From Bacteroidota bacterium (GTDB taxonomy: Bacteria > Bacteroidota > Bacteroidia > Flavobacteriales_F > PHOS-HE28): a stretch of DNA of 64,000 bases. Within the stretch, counting starts at the first letter, position 1, and each line of letters starts with the position of its first letter. The translations under genes were made by a program, and so were the position numbers. Below are positions 1 through 12,666 of the stretch, in pieces. The stretch is from NCBI GenBank assembly GCA_014584605.1, contig JACTMO010000062.1:62001-126000 (forward strand). The letters run 5' to 3'. Under the pieces are notes generated by a model. It had not been told where the DNA came from and made no database searches. It worked only from the letters and a program-made list of their open reading frames with translations.

Positions 1-11
1 GGAGAACCGTC

Positions 12-503
12 ATGAGACACGGCAACAAGAACAACGCCCTGAGCCGCAAGAAGGCCCACCGCGACGCCCTGCTGAGCAACATGGCCTGCTCGCTGATCGC
101 CCACAAGCGCATCAACACCACCCTGGCCAAGGCCCGCGCCCTGCGCCGCTACGTGGAACCCCTGATCACGCGCAGCAAGGACGACAGCATGCACAACCGC
201 CGCACGGTGTTCACCTACCTGCAGAACAAGGAGGCCACCGCCGCCCTGTTCCGCGACGTGGCCCCCAAGGTGGCCCAACGCCCCGGCGGCTACACCCGCA
301 TCATCAAGCTGGGCAACCGCCTGGGCGATGCCAGCGAGATGGCGATGATCGAACTGGTGGACTTCAACACGGTGTACACCAAGGAAAAGCCCGCCGGCGC
401 CGAGGTGAAGAAGACCCGCCGCAGCCGCCGCCCGGCCGGTGCCGCCAAGGCTGAAGGCAAGACCCCCGAAGCGCCCAAGGCCGACGAGCAGGCCGCCGAC
501 TGA
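12..503 (+). CDS. rplQ: 50S ribosomal protein L17 with C-terminal basic/Ala-rich extension
   Basis: [45 protein letters not shown]-type L17 signature. Confidence 0.97.
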   Translation: MRHGNKNNALSRKKAHRDALLSNMACSLIAHKRINTTLAKARALRRYVEPLITRSKDDSMHNRRTVFTYLQNKEATAALFRDVAPKVAQRPGGYTRIIKLGNRLGDASEMAMIELVDFNTVYTKEKPAGAEVKKTRRSRRPAGAAKAEGKTPEAPKADEQAAD

Positions 504-530
504 AGACACCCCGTCACAGGATCGCATGGA

Positions 531-548
531 CGGCGCCCGCGGGCGCCG
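531..548. terminator. Perfect 18-bp palindrome downstream of rplQ, terminator-like
   Basis: cggcgcccgcgggcgccg followed by ttctgctttcct, about 27 nt after the rplQ stop. Confidence 0.5.
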
Positions 549-630
549 TTCTGCTTTCCTCAACCATCCGGCCGCCCTCCTCTCCCCCATGCCCGATCTA
601 CCTTCGCGCCCCCTTTCCGTCGCAGTCCCG

Positions 631-2802
631 ATGCCCCTGTTCCGCACGTTCCTTCCGCTGCTGCTGTTGCTGGCCCTCCGCGCCCCCGCCCAACCGCCCG
701 GTTTCTCCGTCACCACCATCGCCTCCGGCATCAACGCCCCCACCGCAGCCGCCTTCCTGCCCGATGGCCGCATGCTGGTGGCCAGGAAGGACGGCCATGT
801 CCTGATCTCGACCACCTCCGTGGACCAGGCCCCGGTAACGCTGGTCACCTATGCGGTGCTGCCCGTGGACAACAGTGCCGAGCACGGCCTGGTCGGGCTT
901 TGGACCAGCCCCTACTTCGCCACGGATTCGCTGTTGTTCGTGTACCGGTCCACCGGCGACCAGCGCAACCGGCTCTCCACCTTCAAGCACCTGGGCAGCA
1001 ACACCCTGCTGACCAGCGAAACGGTGATCTGGGAAACCCCCGTGTACACCGGTTGCTGCCACACCGGCGGCGCCTTCGCCTTCCTGCCGGACAGCACCAT
1101 CCTGCTGGCCGTGGGCGATGACTACACACCGGCCAACGGGCAGAACATGGCCAGTGCCTTCGGCAAGTTGCATCGCTTCCGCTGGGACGGCACCGCCCCG
1201 GACGACAACCCCTTCGCCGATGCCACCCCCGGGCCTTTGAACGCCAACGGCGTGTTGAAGACCATCTACTGCAGCGGCCTGCGCAACCCCTTCCGAGGCC
1301 ATCTGGACCCGGAGACCGGTCGCTTCCTGATCGGGACGGTGGGCGCGAACAACCACGCCCTGGCCTGGGAGGACGTGCACCTGGCCATGCCCGGCGCCAA
1401 CTTCGGCTGGCCCCTGTGCGGCGAGTTGGGCCGGCTGCCCGACGGCACCTGTGACGACCCCGCCTTCACCGATGCGCGGATCTCCTATCCCCACCAGGGA
1501 CTGGGCGCCTCCGTCACCGGTGGAGCGACCTACCGCGGCAGCAACTACCCCGGCATCTGGAACGGCCGTTATTTCTACGGCGACTTCATCCGCGGCTGGG
1601 TGAAGTGGGCCCAGCTGGACGCCTTGGGCGCGGTGGTGGCCGAAGGGACCTTCATGGACACCACCCTCTACGGCGGCACCCAGGCCAACTTCTGCACGCA
1701 GTTGCTGCCCGGCCCCGGCGGCGATCTCTTCTACCTCTCCTATTACGACACGCCCGCGTTCACCGGTGCGGTGAAGCGCATCATCCACACGCCCACCTCG
1801 GGGCCACAGTGCGTGAACGCCGGGGCCGACCTCAGCCTTGGGGTTGGGCCGCAGCTCACCGTGAACTTCACCGCCCAGGCGGTGGACCCCCTGGGTGGCA
1901 CGCCCACCTATACCTGGACCTGGTCGGACGGAACGCCCGCCACCACGGGCGCCGCGGTGCAGCACAGCTTCACCGGTCCCGGCAGCTTCCTCGCCGAGCT
2001 CCACGTGGCGAACGCGGTGGATACCGTGCAGTGCGCCAGCATCCCCATCACCGTGCTGCCGCATGCGCTGGAAATGGATGTGGACCTGCTGCTGGACGGG
2101 CCGTTCGACCCGCTGTCGGGCTGGATGCGCGACGACCTGCGCCTCCAGGGCCTCATCCCCGACCTCGAGCCCTACTCCGCACTGGGCCTGCCCCCGACCA
2201 CCGGGCCCGGTGCGACGCTGATGCCCGGCGCCCTGGCCAACGGAGGGCCCGAGGCCGTGGTGGACTGGGTGCTCGTGGAACTGCGCGATGCGGCCGACCC
2301 GGCCGTCCTGCTCCACCGCGTGCCCGGCCTGCTCCAACGCAATGGCCAGGTGGTTTCGCTGGACGGGGTGTCGCCCCTGACGCTGACCGCACCCGTGCGC
2401 TTCGCCTACGTGGCCCTTCGGCACCGCAACCACCTGGGGGTGATGACCGCCGCACCGCTCGACCTGGGCACCTCTGTCCTGGCCCTGGACCTGCGCGCGC
2501 CCGCATCGCCCTGCCATGGGACCATGCCGCGGCGTGAACGCGGCACCCAACGGACCCTGTGGGCCGGCAACGCCACGCTCGATGGCATGGTGAGCTATGT
2601 GGGCGGCAACAACGACCGCGATGCCGTGCTCGTTTCCATCGGCGGCACCCCACCCACGGCCGTGAGCGCCGGCTATCTTCAGGCCGACGTGAACCTGGAC
2701 GGCCTGGTGAAGTACACCGGGGCGCGCAACGACCGCGATCAGGTGCTGGTCACCATCGGTGGCCTGTCCATCACCGCCGTGCGCCCCGAGCAACTGCCTT
2801 GA
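631..2802 (+). CDS. PQQ-dependent glucose/sorbosone dehydrogenase-type secreted protein with PKD domain and dockerin-like C-terminus
   Basis: Start moved from 439 to ATG 631 (signal peptide MPLFRTFLPLLLLLALRAPAQP; TACCTTCG -7-like element at about 599). Beta-propeller motifs (LPDGRMLVARKDG, GLRNPFRGHLDPETG); PKD-like VDPLGGTPTYTWTWSDG; C-term DVNLDGLVKYTGARNDRDQVL. Confidence 0.8.
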   Translation: MPLFRTFLPLLLLLALRAPAQPPGFSVTTIASGINAPTAAAFLPDGRMLVARKDGHVLISTTSVDQAPVTLVTYAVLPVDNSAEHGLVGLWTSPYFATDSLLFVYRSTGDQRNRLSTFKHLGSNTLLTSETVIWETPVYTGCCHTGGAFAFLPDSTILLAVGDDYTPANGQNMASAFGKLHRFRWDGTAPDDNPFADATPGPLNANGVLKTIYCSGLRNPFRGHLDPETGRFLIGTVGANNHALAWEDVHLAMPGANFGWPLCGELGRLPDGTCDDPAFTDARISYPHQGLGASVTGGATYRGSNYPGIWNGRYFYGDFIRGWVKWAQLDALGAVVAEGTFMDTTLYGGTQANFCTQLLPGPGGDLFYLSYYDTPAFTGAVKRIIHTPTSGPQCVNAGADLSLGVGPQLTVNFTAQAVDPLGGTPTYTWTWSDGTPATTGAAVQHSFTGPGSFLAELHVANAVDTVQCASIPITVLPHALEMDVDLLLDGPFDPLSGWMRDDLRLQGLIPDLEPYSALGLPPTTGPGATLMPGALANGGPEAVVDWVLVELRDAADPAVLLHRVPGLLQRNGQVVSLDGVSPLTLTAPVRFAYVALRHRNHLGVMTAAPLDLGTSVLALDLRAPASPCHGTMPRRERGTQRTLWAGNATLDGMVSYVGGNNDRDAVLVSIGGTPPTAVSAGYLQADVNLDGLVKYTGARNDRDQVLVTIGGLSITAVRPEQLP

Positions 2803-2856
2803 GGGTCGATCCCACAGCTGTGGACAATCGGTCCGGGCGGCGAAGCACGAGCCCGG

Positions 2857-2864
2857 TATCTTTG
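2857..2864 (+). promoter_or_regulatory. Bacteroidota -7-like element (TATCTTTG) upstream of carA
   Basis: TAnnTTTG match 7 nt upstream of the carA ATG. Confidence 0.5.
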
Positions 2865-2871
2865 GCGCCCG

Positions 2872-5350
<2,479 letters not shown>

Positions 5351-5386
5351 GCGGCTACCTTCGCGGGAGCCCCTCGGGGCCGCCCC

Positions 5387-6247
5387 ATGCACCGCGCCCC
5401 GCTGTTCCTGCTCGCCCTCCTGCTGGCACCGGGCATCGGGCAGGCACAGGACCGGGCCGACACCACCGCGTGGCACCAGCCCGTGCGAGGCCCGCTGAAA
5501 CTGCGGGCCATCGGCGGCATGCTGGGCATCACCCTGGAGAACCACGGGCCCATGGGCCTGGAGCGCTTCCTGCAGTTCGCACGGCAGGCGCCCCCCACCT
5601 TGCCCGGCCGTCCTTCGGACTACTACTTCGGCTACTCCAGCACGGCCGTCGGCGGCCTCCTCGGGCCCCGGGCCGCCCTGGCCCGCCTGCGTACCGAGGG
5701 ACCCGCGCCCCGCAACACCGCCGACCGCCGCGGTGTGGAGGACCGCAACAACGAGCACGGATGGACCTTCCATCTGGCCCTCCAACCCCGGCTCTTCCAC
5801 CTGTTCTTCCACACCGACAGCCTGCTGGGCGACACCGCACGCACCGTGGAATACCTGTACACCATCGCACAGACCGAGATCGCGGTGGGCGGCGGCCCCT
5901 ACTGGACGCTCTTCCTGACCAACAACCTCTTCCTGCGCCCCGGCCTGCTCGCGGAACTGGGGCATGCAGGCTCCGGGACGCTCACCGCCACCGGCACCCG
6001 CACCGACGCGTTCCATGGCAGCAGCACCGAGACCAGCATCCTGGACCAGAGCGTGCCCGTGCGTGCCTGCACCTACCTGCGCGCTTCGGCCGCTCTGCAG
6101 GCCGGTTTCCGCATCGCCAAGCGCGTGGACCTGAGCGCACGCGCCCAGTGGGGCACCGGGCTGATGTGGCTGCACGGCGTGGACCTCACGGCCCTGCGCA
6201 GCAGCACCCTGTACGCGCTGGACCTGGCCTTCCTGGTGCGGCGGTGA
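5387..6247 (+). CDS. Hypothetical secreted/outer-membrane protein
   Basis: ORF with signal peptide (MHRAPLFLLALLLAPGIGQAQ), aromatic beta-strand-rich body; no family recognised. Confidence 0.6.
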   Translation: MHRAPLFLLALLLAPGIGQAQDRADTTAWHQPVRGPLKLRAIGGMLGITLENHGPMGLERFLQFARQAPPTLPGRPSDYYFGYSSTAVGGLLGPRAALARLRTEGPAPRNTADRRGVEDRNNEHGWTFHLALQPRLFHLFFHTDSLLGDTARTVEYLYTIAQTEIAVGGGPYWTLFLTNNLFLRPGLLAELGHAGSGTLTATGTRTDAFHGSSTETSILDQSVPVRACTYLRASAALQAGFRIAKRVDLSARAQWGTGLMWLHGVDLTALRSSTLYALDLAFLVRR

Positions 6248-6263
6248 AGCCTGTGGGAGGACC

Positions 6264-6271
6264 TACCTTTC
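6264..6271 (+). promoter_or_regulatory. -7-like element TACCTTTC upstream of helicase gene
   Basis: TAnnTTTG-like motif ending 8 nt before ATG 6280. Confidence 0.45.
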
Positions 6272-6279
6272 GGACCTTC

Positions 6280-8676
6280 ATGGAACATCTCAAGGGCCTC
6301 AACGAGGCGCAGCACGCCGCCGTGGTGCATACCGACGGCCCCAACCTGGTGATCGCCGGTGCCGGATCGGGCAAGACCCGGGTGCTCACCGTGCGCATCG
6401 CCCACCTGCTGGCCGCCCGGGGCGTGGACGCCTTCCGGGTGCTGGCCCTCACCTTCACCAACAGGGCGGCCCGCGAAATGAAGGAGCGCATCGCCCAGGT
6501 GGTGGGGCGGAGCGAGGCCGCGAACCTGTGGATGGGCACCTTCCACAGCGTGTTCGCCCGCATCCTGCGTGCCGAGGCCGAAAAGATCGGCTACCCGAAG
6601 GACTTCACCATCTACGACACCGACGACAGCCGCTCGCTGATCAAGACCATCCTCAAGGAATGGCAGCTGGACGACAAGCTGTACAAACCCAACCAGGTGC
6701 ACGGCCGCATCAGTATCGCCAGGAACAACCTGATCGGTCCGACCGACTACCTGAACAACGCCGAGCTGATGTCCGCCGATGCCGCCGCCCTGCGCCCAAA
6801 GCTCGGCGAGCTCTACAAGGCCTACGCCGAGCGCTGCTTCCGCGCCGGCGCCATGGACTTCGACGACCTGCTGTTCAACACCAACCTGCTCTTCCGCGAC
6901 CACCCCGATGTGATGCTGAAGTACCAGCAGCGCTTCCAGTACATCCTGGTGGACGAGTACCAGGACACCAACCTGGCGCAGTACAACATCGTGCGCACCC
7001 TGGCCGCACGGCACGAGAACCTCACCGTGGTGGGTGACGACAGCCAGAGCATCTACGCCTTCCGCGGCGCGAACATCCAGAACATCCTCAACTTCCGGAA
7101 GGACTGGCCCGAGCATACGCTCTTCAAGCTGGAACAGAACTATCGCAGCACCAAGGTGATCGTGGGGGCCGCCAACTCGGTGATCGAGCGCAACCGCGAC
7201 CAGATCCGCAAATCGGTGTGGACCGACAACAGCGACGGGGAGCGCATCCTGGTGCACCGTGCCATGAGCGACAACGAGGAGGGAGCCTTCGTGGCCAACC
7301 GCATCTTCGAGACCCGCATGCGGCACCAGGTGCCCAACAAGGAGTTCGCCATCCTGTACCGCACCAATGCGCAGAGCCGCAGCATGGAGGAGGCGCTGCG
7401 CAAGCTCAACATCCCGTACCGGATCCACGGCGGTCTGAGCTTCTACCAACGCAAGGAGATCAAGGACCTGCTGGCCTACTTCCGGCTCACCTGCAACCCC
7501 AACGACGAGGAGGCCCTCAAACGGGTCATCAACTACCCGGCGCGCGGCATCGGGCAGACCACCGTGGAGAAGCTCATGGTGGCCGCCGCCGACCGCTCCC
7601 TCAGCGTGTGGGACCTGATGAACGGACACCTCGGGGAGCTCGATGTCCACGACGGCATGCGCAAGCGGCTGGCCGAGTTCGTGCTGATGGTGCGCAGCTT
7701 CCGCACCATGCTCGGCGACCACAGTGCACACGCCCTGGGCGAGCACATCGCCCGCAGCACCGGCCTGCTCAACGACCTGTTCGCCGACCGATCGCCCGAG
7801 GGTGTGAGCCGCTACGAGAACATCCAGGAGCTGCTCGCCGGCATGAAGGCCTTCAGCGACGCTTCCGAGGGGGTGGACAGCCCGCGCACCCTGTCCGACT
7901 TCCTGATCGACGTGGCCCTGCTGACCGACGCCGACAACGAGGACCCGAACGATACCGACCGGGTGAGCCTGATGACCATCCACAGCGCCAAGGGCCTGGA
8001 GTTCGACCACGTCCACATCGTGGGCCTGGAGGAGGAGCTCTTCCCCAACGCGATGAGCCTGACCACACGCGCCGACCTGGAGGAGGAACGCCGCCTGTTC
8101 TACGTGGCCCTCACCCGTGCCCGGGTACGGGCCACGTTGAGCTATGCCATGAGCCGGTACAAGTGGGGGCAGTTCACCAGCGCCGAGCCCAGCCGCTTCA
8201 TCGAGGAGATCGACCCGAAGTACCTTGAGCCGCCCTCCACCAGCCTCCGGGGCCCGCTGTTCCCGGGCGGAGAGCGCCGCAGCACGACAGCGCCCTGGGT
8301 CGGCAAGGCACACGCCTTCGACCGGCCAGCGTCGGAGCGGTCCGGCCATCCGCATCCCGGTACGGAGCGCCCTTCCGCCCGCCCCGCCCCGGGCCGACCG
8401 ACCACACCCCCACCGGCCACGCCGCCTCCCCCACGCCGGAACCTGAAGCGCATCGCCGGCGACGGCGCACCGCTGGAGGCCACTGGCACGCTCGGCCATA
8501 CCGCCCCCGAAGGCATCCACGAGGGTGCCATGGTGGAGCACGAGAAGTTCGGCAAAGGCAAGGTGGTGCGGGTGGAGGGCCGCGCGCCCGACCTCAAGGC
8601 CACGGTGTTCTTCCCCAGCGCCGGGCAGAAGCAACTGCTGCTGCGCTTCGCTAAGTTGCGGGTGATCGAGGGTTGA
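6280..8676 (+). CDS. uvrD: UvrD/PcrA-family ATP-dependent DNA helicase
   Basis: Walker A IAGAGSGKTRVLT, VDEYQDTN, GDDSQSIYAFRGAN, QNYRST, MTIHSAKGLEFDHV, VALTRAR. Start moved to ATG 6280 (MEHLKGLNEAQHAAV). Confidence 0.95.
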   Translation: MEHLKGLNEAQHAAVVHTDGPNLVIAGAGSGKTRVLTVRIAHLLAARGVDAFRVLALTFTNRAAREMKERIAQVVGRSEAANLWMGTFHSVFARILRAEAEKIGYPKDFTIYDTDDSRSLIKTILKEWQLDDKLYKPNQVHGRISIARNNLIGPTDYLNNAELMSADAAALRPKLGELYKAYAERCFRAGAMDFDDLLFNTNLLFRDHPDVMLKYQQRFQYILVDEYQDTNLAQYNIVRTLAARHENLTVVGDDSQSIYAFRGANIQNILNFRKDWPEHTLFKLEQNYRSTKVIVGAANSVIERNRDQIRKSVWTDNSDGERILVHRAMSDNEEGAFVANRIFETRMRHQVPNKEFAILYRTNAQSRSMEEALRKLNIPYRIHGGLSFYQRKEIKDLLAYFRLTCNPNDEEALKRVINYPARGIGQTTVEKLMVAAADRSLSVWDLMNGHLGELDVHDGMRKRLAEFVLMVRSFRTMLGDHSAHALGEHIARSTGLLNDLFADRSPEGVSRYENIQELLAGMKAFSDASEGVDSPRTLSDFLIDVALLTDADNEDPNDTDRVSLMTIHSAKGLEFDHVHIVGLEEELFPNAMSLTTRADLEEERRLFYVALTRARVRATLSYAMSRYKWGQFTSAEPSRFIEEIDPKYLEPPSTSLRGPLFPGGERRSTTAPWVGKAHAFDRPASERSGHPHPGTERPSARPAPGRPTTPPPATPPPPRRNLKRIAGDGAPLEATGTLGHTAPEGIHEGAMVEHEKFGKGKVVRVEGRAPDLKATVFFPSAGQKQLLLRFAKLRVIEG

Positions 8677-8734
8677 GGAACAGGCCCAGGCCAAGGAGCG
8701 GTTCGCCGATATCGCCGCATCTTCGTTCGCGCCG

Positions 8735-10297
8735 ATGTTCGACAGCTACTTCACCGCAGGCCAGCAGGCCACCATCGCCCTCGCCACCGCGCTGGGCCTG
8801 GGCGCCCTGGCGCTGCACGTGCGCCACCGCGACCGCTGGGCGCTGCTCCTGCTCACCCTGGCGGCCTTCGTGCTGCGCCTCTTCGCCGCCTGGCTCGATC
8901 CCTTCCTCAACGACTGGGACGAGGTGTTCCACGCCGTGGTGGCCAAGAACCTGATCACGGACCCGTTCACGCCCATCCTGTACCGCGAAACGGCCCTACC
9001 GCTCACCGACAGCTGGGCCCGCAACCACGTGTGGCTGCACAAGCCGCCCTTCTTCCTGTGGCAGATCGCCCTTTCGCTGAAGGTCTTCGACCTGGAATAC
9101 TGGGCGGTGCGCCTGCCCAGTGCCCTGTGGATGACCGCCCTGGTGCCCGTGACCGCCCGCATGGCCTGGTTGTTCACCCACGAACGCCGCGTGGCCTTCG
9201 GCGCAGCGTTGCTCACCACCTTCAGCTTCTACATCCAGGAGCTCACCGCCGGGGCGCTCAACACCGACCACAACGACGCCATCTTCATCCCCGTGGTGGC
9301 CTGTAGCTGGTGGGCCCTGCTGGAGCACTGGTGCAGCCGCCGCATGGGCTGGGCCCTGCTGGCCGGGGTGTTCAGCGGATGCGCGCTGCTCACCAAATGG
9401 TACGTGGGCCTCAGCGTGTTCCTGCCCTGGGGGCTCGTGGTGCTCGGTGCCCGCCTGCGTTGGCCGGCGCTGCGGCCGATGCTCATCGCGCTGCTCGTGG
9501 CCTGCACCATCGTCGGCGCTTGGCTCGCCGCCATGTTCATCCGCTTCCCCGCGCTGGCCGCGTTCCAGTGGGGCTTCAAGGTGCAGCATTTCAGCGTGCC
9601 GATCGACGCGCATGAAGGCACGTGGACCTTCCACCTGGACCTGATCGCCGACCTGCTGCCGCCCTATGCCTGGTGGGTGGTGCTGCCCGCCCTGGCCTGG
9701 CTCGTGTTCCGCCTGCCCGCCCCGCGGCACCGTGTGTTCGTGGGCGCCCTCGTGGTCGGTGTGCACGCCTGCTTCGCCGTGGCCGCCACCAAGATGGTGA
9801 GCTACACCCTGGTGCTGCTGCCCCTGTACCTGATCGCCCTGGCCCACGCGCTGTTCACGCTGGTGGATGCGCTCGTGGGCGAGCGGTGGAGCAGCGCCGT
9901 CGGCACTACGGCGCTCGCCCTGTTCGGCGTGCTCGGGCTCGACCTCGAACACACACAGTTCCGCCACAGCAGCTACCGCGGGGACCTGAAGGCGCAGGAC
10001 CCCTGGCGCGAGCGGATGCGTGCGCAGGCCTTCGAGGACACGCTCGTGGCGAAGCTTGAAGGACCCGGTCCGTTCGTGCTCTTCAACGTGCCCTCGCAGC
10101 GCGGCTTCGAGCTCATGTTCCGCTTCGGCATCGAGTGCATCGACGCGATCCCGCCGCAGGAGGTGGTGGACCGCCTGCGCGCCAAGGGCTACACCGTGGC
10201 GGTGCTGCAGGACACCCACCCACCCGATCAGCTGCCGCAAGGCATCCAGCTGGTGCCCGACAGCGTGCTGCTGTACCCGCGCATCCCGAGGGACTGA
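8735..10297 (+). CDS. Glycosyltransferase family 39 (ArnT-like) integral membrane protein
   Basis: Multi-TM protein with NDWDEVFHAVVAKNLI ... HKPPFFLW motif typical of GT39/ArnT-like enzymes. Confidence 0.8.
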   Translation: MFDSYFTAGQQATIALATALGLGALALHVRHRDRWALLLLTLAAFVLRLFAAWLDPFLNDWDEVFHAVVAKNLITDPFTPILYRETALPLTDSWARNHVWLHKPPFFLWQIALSLKVFDLEYWAVRLPSALWMTALVPVTARMAWLFTHERRVAFGAALLTTFSFYIQELTAGALNTDHNDAIFIPVVACSWWALLEHWCSRRMGWALLAGVFSGCALLTKWYVGLSVFLPWGLVVLGARLRWPALRPMLIALLVACTIVGAWLAAMFIRFPALAAFQWGFKVQHFSVPIDAHEGTWTFHLDLIADLLPPYAWWVVLPALAWLVFRLPAPRHRVFVGALVVGVHACFAVAATKMVSYTLVLLPLYLIALAHALFTLVDALVGERWSSAVGTTALALFGVLGLDLEHTQFRHSSYRGDLKAQDPWRERMRAQAFEDTLVAKLEGPGPFVLFNVPSQRGFELMFRFGIECIDAIPPQEVVDRLRAKGYTVAVLQDTHPPDQLPQGIQLVPDSVLLYPRIPRD

Positions 10298-10406
10298 ATT
10301 CCATCGTTCCGCCTACCTTTGGCCGAGGCCAGGCCGGAGCGATGTCACCGTTGCTCCATCGCGATCGCCGATCGTAGTGTCCGGCCCCAACGACCTTCCG
10401 CACCGC

Positions 10407-11075
10407 ATGAGCACGCTTCCCGCCGTTCCGTACGACTACAACACGCGCCGTCCGCGCCTGATCATCCCCGAATACGGCCGCCATGTGCAACGCATGGTGG
10501 AGCACTGCATGGCCGTGGAGGACCGCGCCGAGCGCACCCGCCTGGCCAGGGCCATCATCCAGGTGATCGGCCGGCTCAACCCCCAGCTCCGCAGCAGCGA
10601 GAACGCCGACCGCACGCTGTGGGACCACCTCCACATCATGAGCGATTTCAAGCTCGATGTGGACAGCCCCTTCCCCAAGCCGTCGCCTGAGGAGCTCGAC
10701 TCCAAGCCCGCGCGCGTGCCCTACCCGCAGCAGCCCGTCCGCTTCGGCCACTACGGCAAGCTGGTGGAACGCATGATCGAGCAATGCGCGGCCCTGGAGC
10801 CCGGGGAGAAGCGTGATGCCTATGCCCACCTGATCGCCAACCTGATGAAGCGCCAGTTCCTGAGCTGGAACCGCGACACGGTGCCCGACGGGGTGATCCT
10901 CAAGGACCTGCACGACCTGAGCAAGGGGCGCTTGAGGCTCAAGGAGGACCAGCAGCTGGCCAGCACCGACGCCTTGCTGCAGGCCCAGCGCAACGGCCCC
11001 CGCAACGAGGCCGAGGTGCGCAAGCGCGGCAAGAAGCGGCACCGCAACCGCAACAAGAAGGGCGGCCGGTACTGA
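10407..11075 (+). CDS. DUF4290 family protein
   Basis: YDYNTRRPRLIIPEYGRHVQRMVEHCM ... FGHYGKLVERMIE, basic C-terminal tail. Confidence 0.85.
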   Translation: MSTLPAVPYDYNTRRPRLIIPEYGRHVQRMVEHCMAVEDRAERTRLARAIIQVIGRLNPQLRSSENADRTLWDHLHIMSDFKLDVDSPFPKPSPEELDSKPARVPYPQQPVRFGHYGKLVERMIEQCAALEPGEKRDAYAHLIANLMKRQFLSWNRDTVPDGVILKDLHDLSKGRLRLKEDQQLASTDALLQAQRNGPRNEAEVRKRGKKRHRNRNKKGGRY

Positions 11076-11179
11076 AGGCCCCCGCGCCGTTGTGAGGCCG
11101 TGGTTGTTAGCAGCCCGGCGCACATGGCCTGCGCGACAGCGTTCCCACGCCCTTGCTTCGCGGCAAGAAGTGCCATGCC

Positions 11180-12487
11180 ATGGGAAGTTTCCGCATCGAA
11201 GGCGGCCGACGGCTGAAGGGTGAGCTGGTGCCGCAGGGCGCCAAGAACGAGGCCCTCCAGATCCTGTGCGCCGTGCTGCTCACCAGCGAGCCGGTCACCC
11301 TCCACAACGTGCCCGACATCGTGGACGTGAACAAGCTCATCGACCTGCTGAAGGCCATGGGCGTGACCGTGGAGAAGCTCGGCACGGGCAGCTATCGCTT
11401 CCAGGCGAGGACCGTGAACCTGGAGTTCTTCCTTGAACCGGAGTACAAGCGCCTTGGCGGCAGCTTGCGCGGCAGCGTGATGGTGGCCGGTCCGGCGCTC
11501 GCCCGTTTCGGCCGCGGGTACATCCCCAGCCCCGGGGGTGACAAGATCGGCCGACGCCGGATGGACACGCACTTCACGGGCTTCGAGAAGCTGGGCGCCA
11601 CCATCAAATACGACGAGAACGACGCCTTCTACCGCGCGGAAGCCAAGCAGCTCAAAGGCTGCTACATGCTGCTCGATGAGGCCAGCGTGACCGGCACGGC
11701 CAACATCGTGATGGCCGCCTCGCTCGCCGAGGGCCGCACCACGATCTTCAACGCGGCGTGCGAACCCTACCTGCAGCAGCTCTGCGGCATGCTCGTGCGC
11801 ATGGGGGCCAGGATCCAGGGCATCGGCAGCAACCTGCTCGTCATCGACGGGGTGAAGGAGCTCGGCGGCACCGAGCACCGCATGCTGCCGGACATGATCG
11901 AGATCGGTTCCTTCATCGGCCTGGCCGCCATGACGCGCAGCGAGATCACCATCAAGGACACCGGCTACGACCACCTCGGTGTGATCCCTGACGTGTTCCG
12001 GAAGCTCGGCATCACCGTGGTGCGCCGGGGCGACGACATCCACATCCCCTCGCACGACCATTACACCATCGAGCCCTTCCTGGACGGCAGCAACCGCGTG
12101 ATCAGCGACCATCCCTGGCCGGGCTTCACCCCGGACCTGCTGAGCATCGTGCTGGTCACCGCCACCCAAGCCCGCGGGCACGTGCTCATCCACCAGAAGA
12201 TGTTCGAGAGCCGCCTGTTCTTCACGGACAAGCTGATCGAGATGGGCGCGCAGATCACGCTTTGCGACCCCCACCGCGCGCTGGTGATCGGCAAGGACTT
12301 CGAGAAACCCCTGCGCGCCATCCGCATGACCAGCCCCGACATCCGGGCGGGCGTTTCACTGCTCATCGCGGCCCTGAGCGCCGACGGCACCAGCACCATC
12401 GACCACATCGAGCAGATCCGGCGTGGCTATCAGGACATCGAAGGACGGCTGAACGCCATCGGGGCAAGGATCAGCGTGGTGGACTAA
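11180..12487 (+). CDS. murA: UDP-N-acetylglucosamine 1-carboxyvinyltransferase
   Basis: FRIEGGRRLKGELVPQGAKNEALQILCAVLLTSEPVTLHNVPDIVDV; EPTOP-synthase fold repeats; start set at ATG 11180. Confidence 0.93.
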   Translation: MGSFRIEGGRRLKGELVPQGAKNEALQILCAVLLTSEPVTLHNVPDIVDVNKLIDLLKAMGVTVEKLGTGSYRFQARTVNLEFFLEPEYKRLGGSLRGSVMVAGPALARFGRGYIPSPGGDKIGRRRMDTHFTGFEKLGATIKYDENDAFYRAEAKQLKGCYMLLDEASVTGTANIVMAASLAEGRTTIFNAACEPYLQQLCGMLVRMGARIQGIGSNLLVIDGVKELGGTEHRMLPDMIEIGSFIGLAAMTRSEITIKDTGYDHLGVIPDVFRKLGITVVRRGDDIHIPSHDHYTIEPFLDGSNRVISDHPWPGFTPDLLSIVLVTATQARGHVLIHQKMFESRLFFTDKLIEMGAQITLCDPHRALVIGKDFEKPLRAIRMTSPDIRAGVSLLIAALSADGTSTIDHIEQIRRGYQDIEGRLNAIGARISVVD

Positions 12488-12666
12488 GGGTGCCATGCCG
12501 GCGTGGGAGGCGGCGCGCGCCGGCCGGTCCACCCTCGCACCAGCAAGTGCCGCCACACCCGGCCGGTTGCTTGAGCCGGGGCGCCCCGACCGCCCTACGG
12601 CGCGAGCGTCCGGCCTGCGGCATGATCTTGGCAGCGGTCGGCACAACGTTCGCCTAAATTCGCACC

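Noticed and set aside
12488-12660. Non-coding stretch between murA and the TlpA-like gene as possible ncRNA
   Set aside because: Only short weak inverted repeats; a normal promoter element (TAAATTCG) explains its 3' end.
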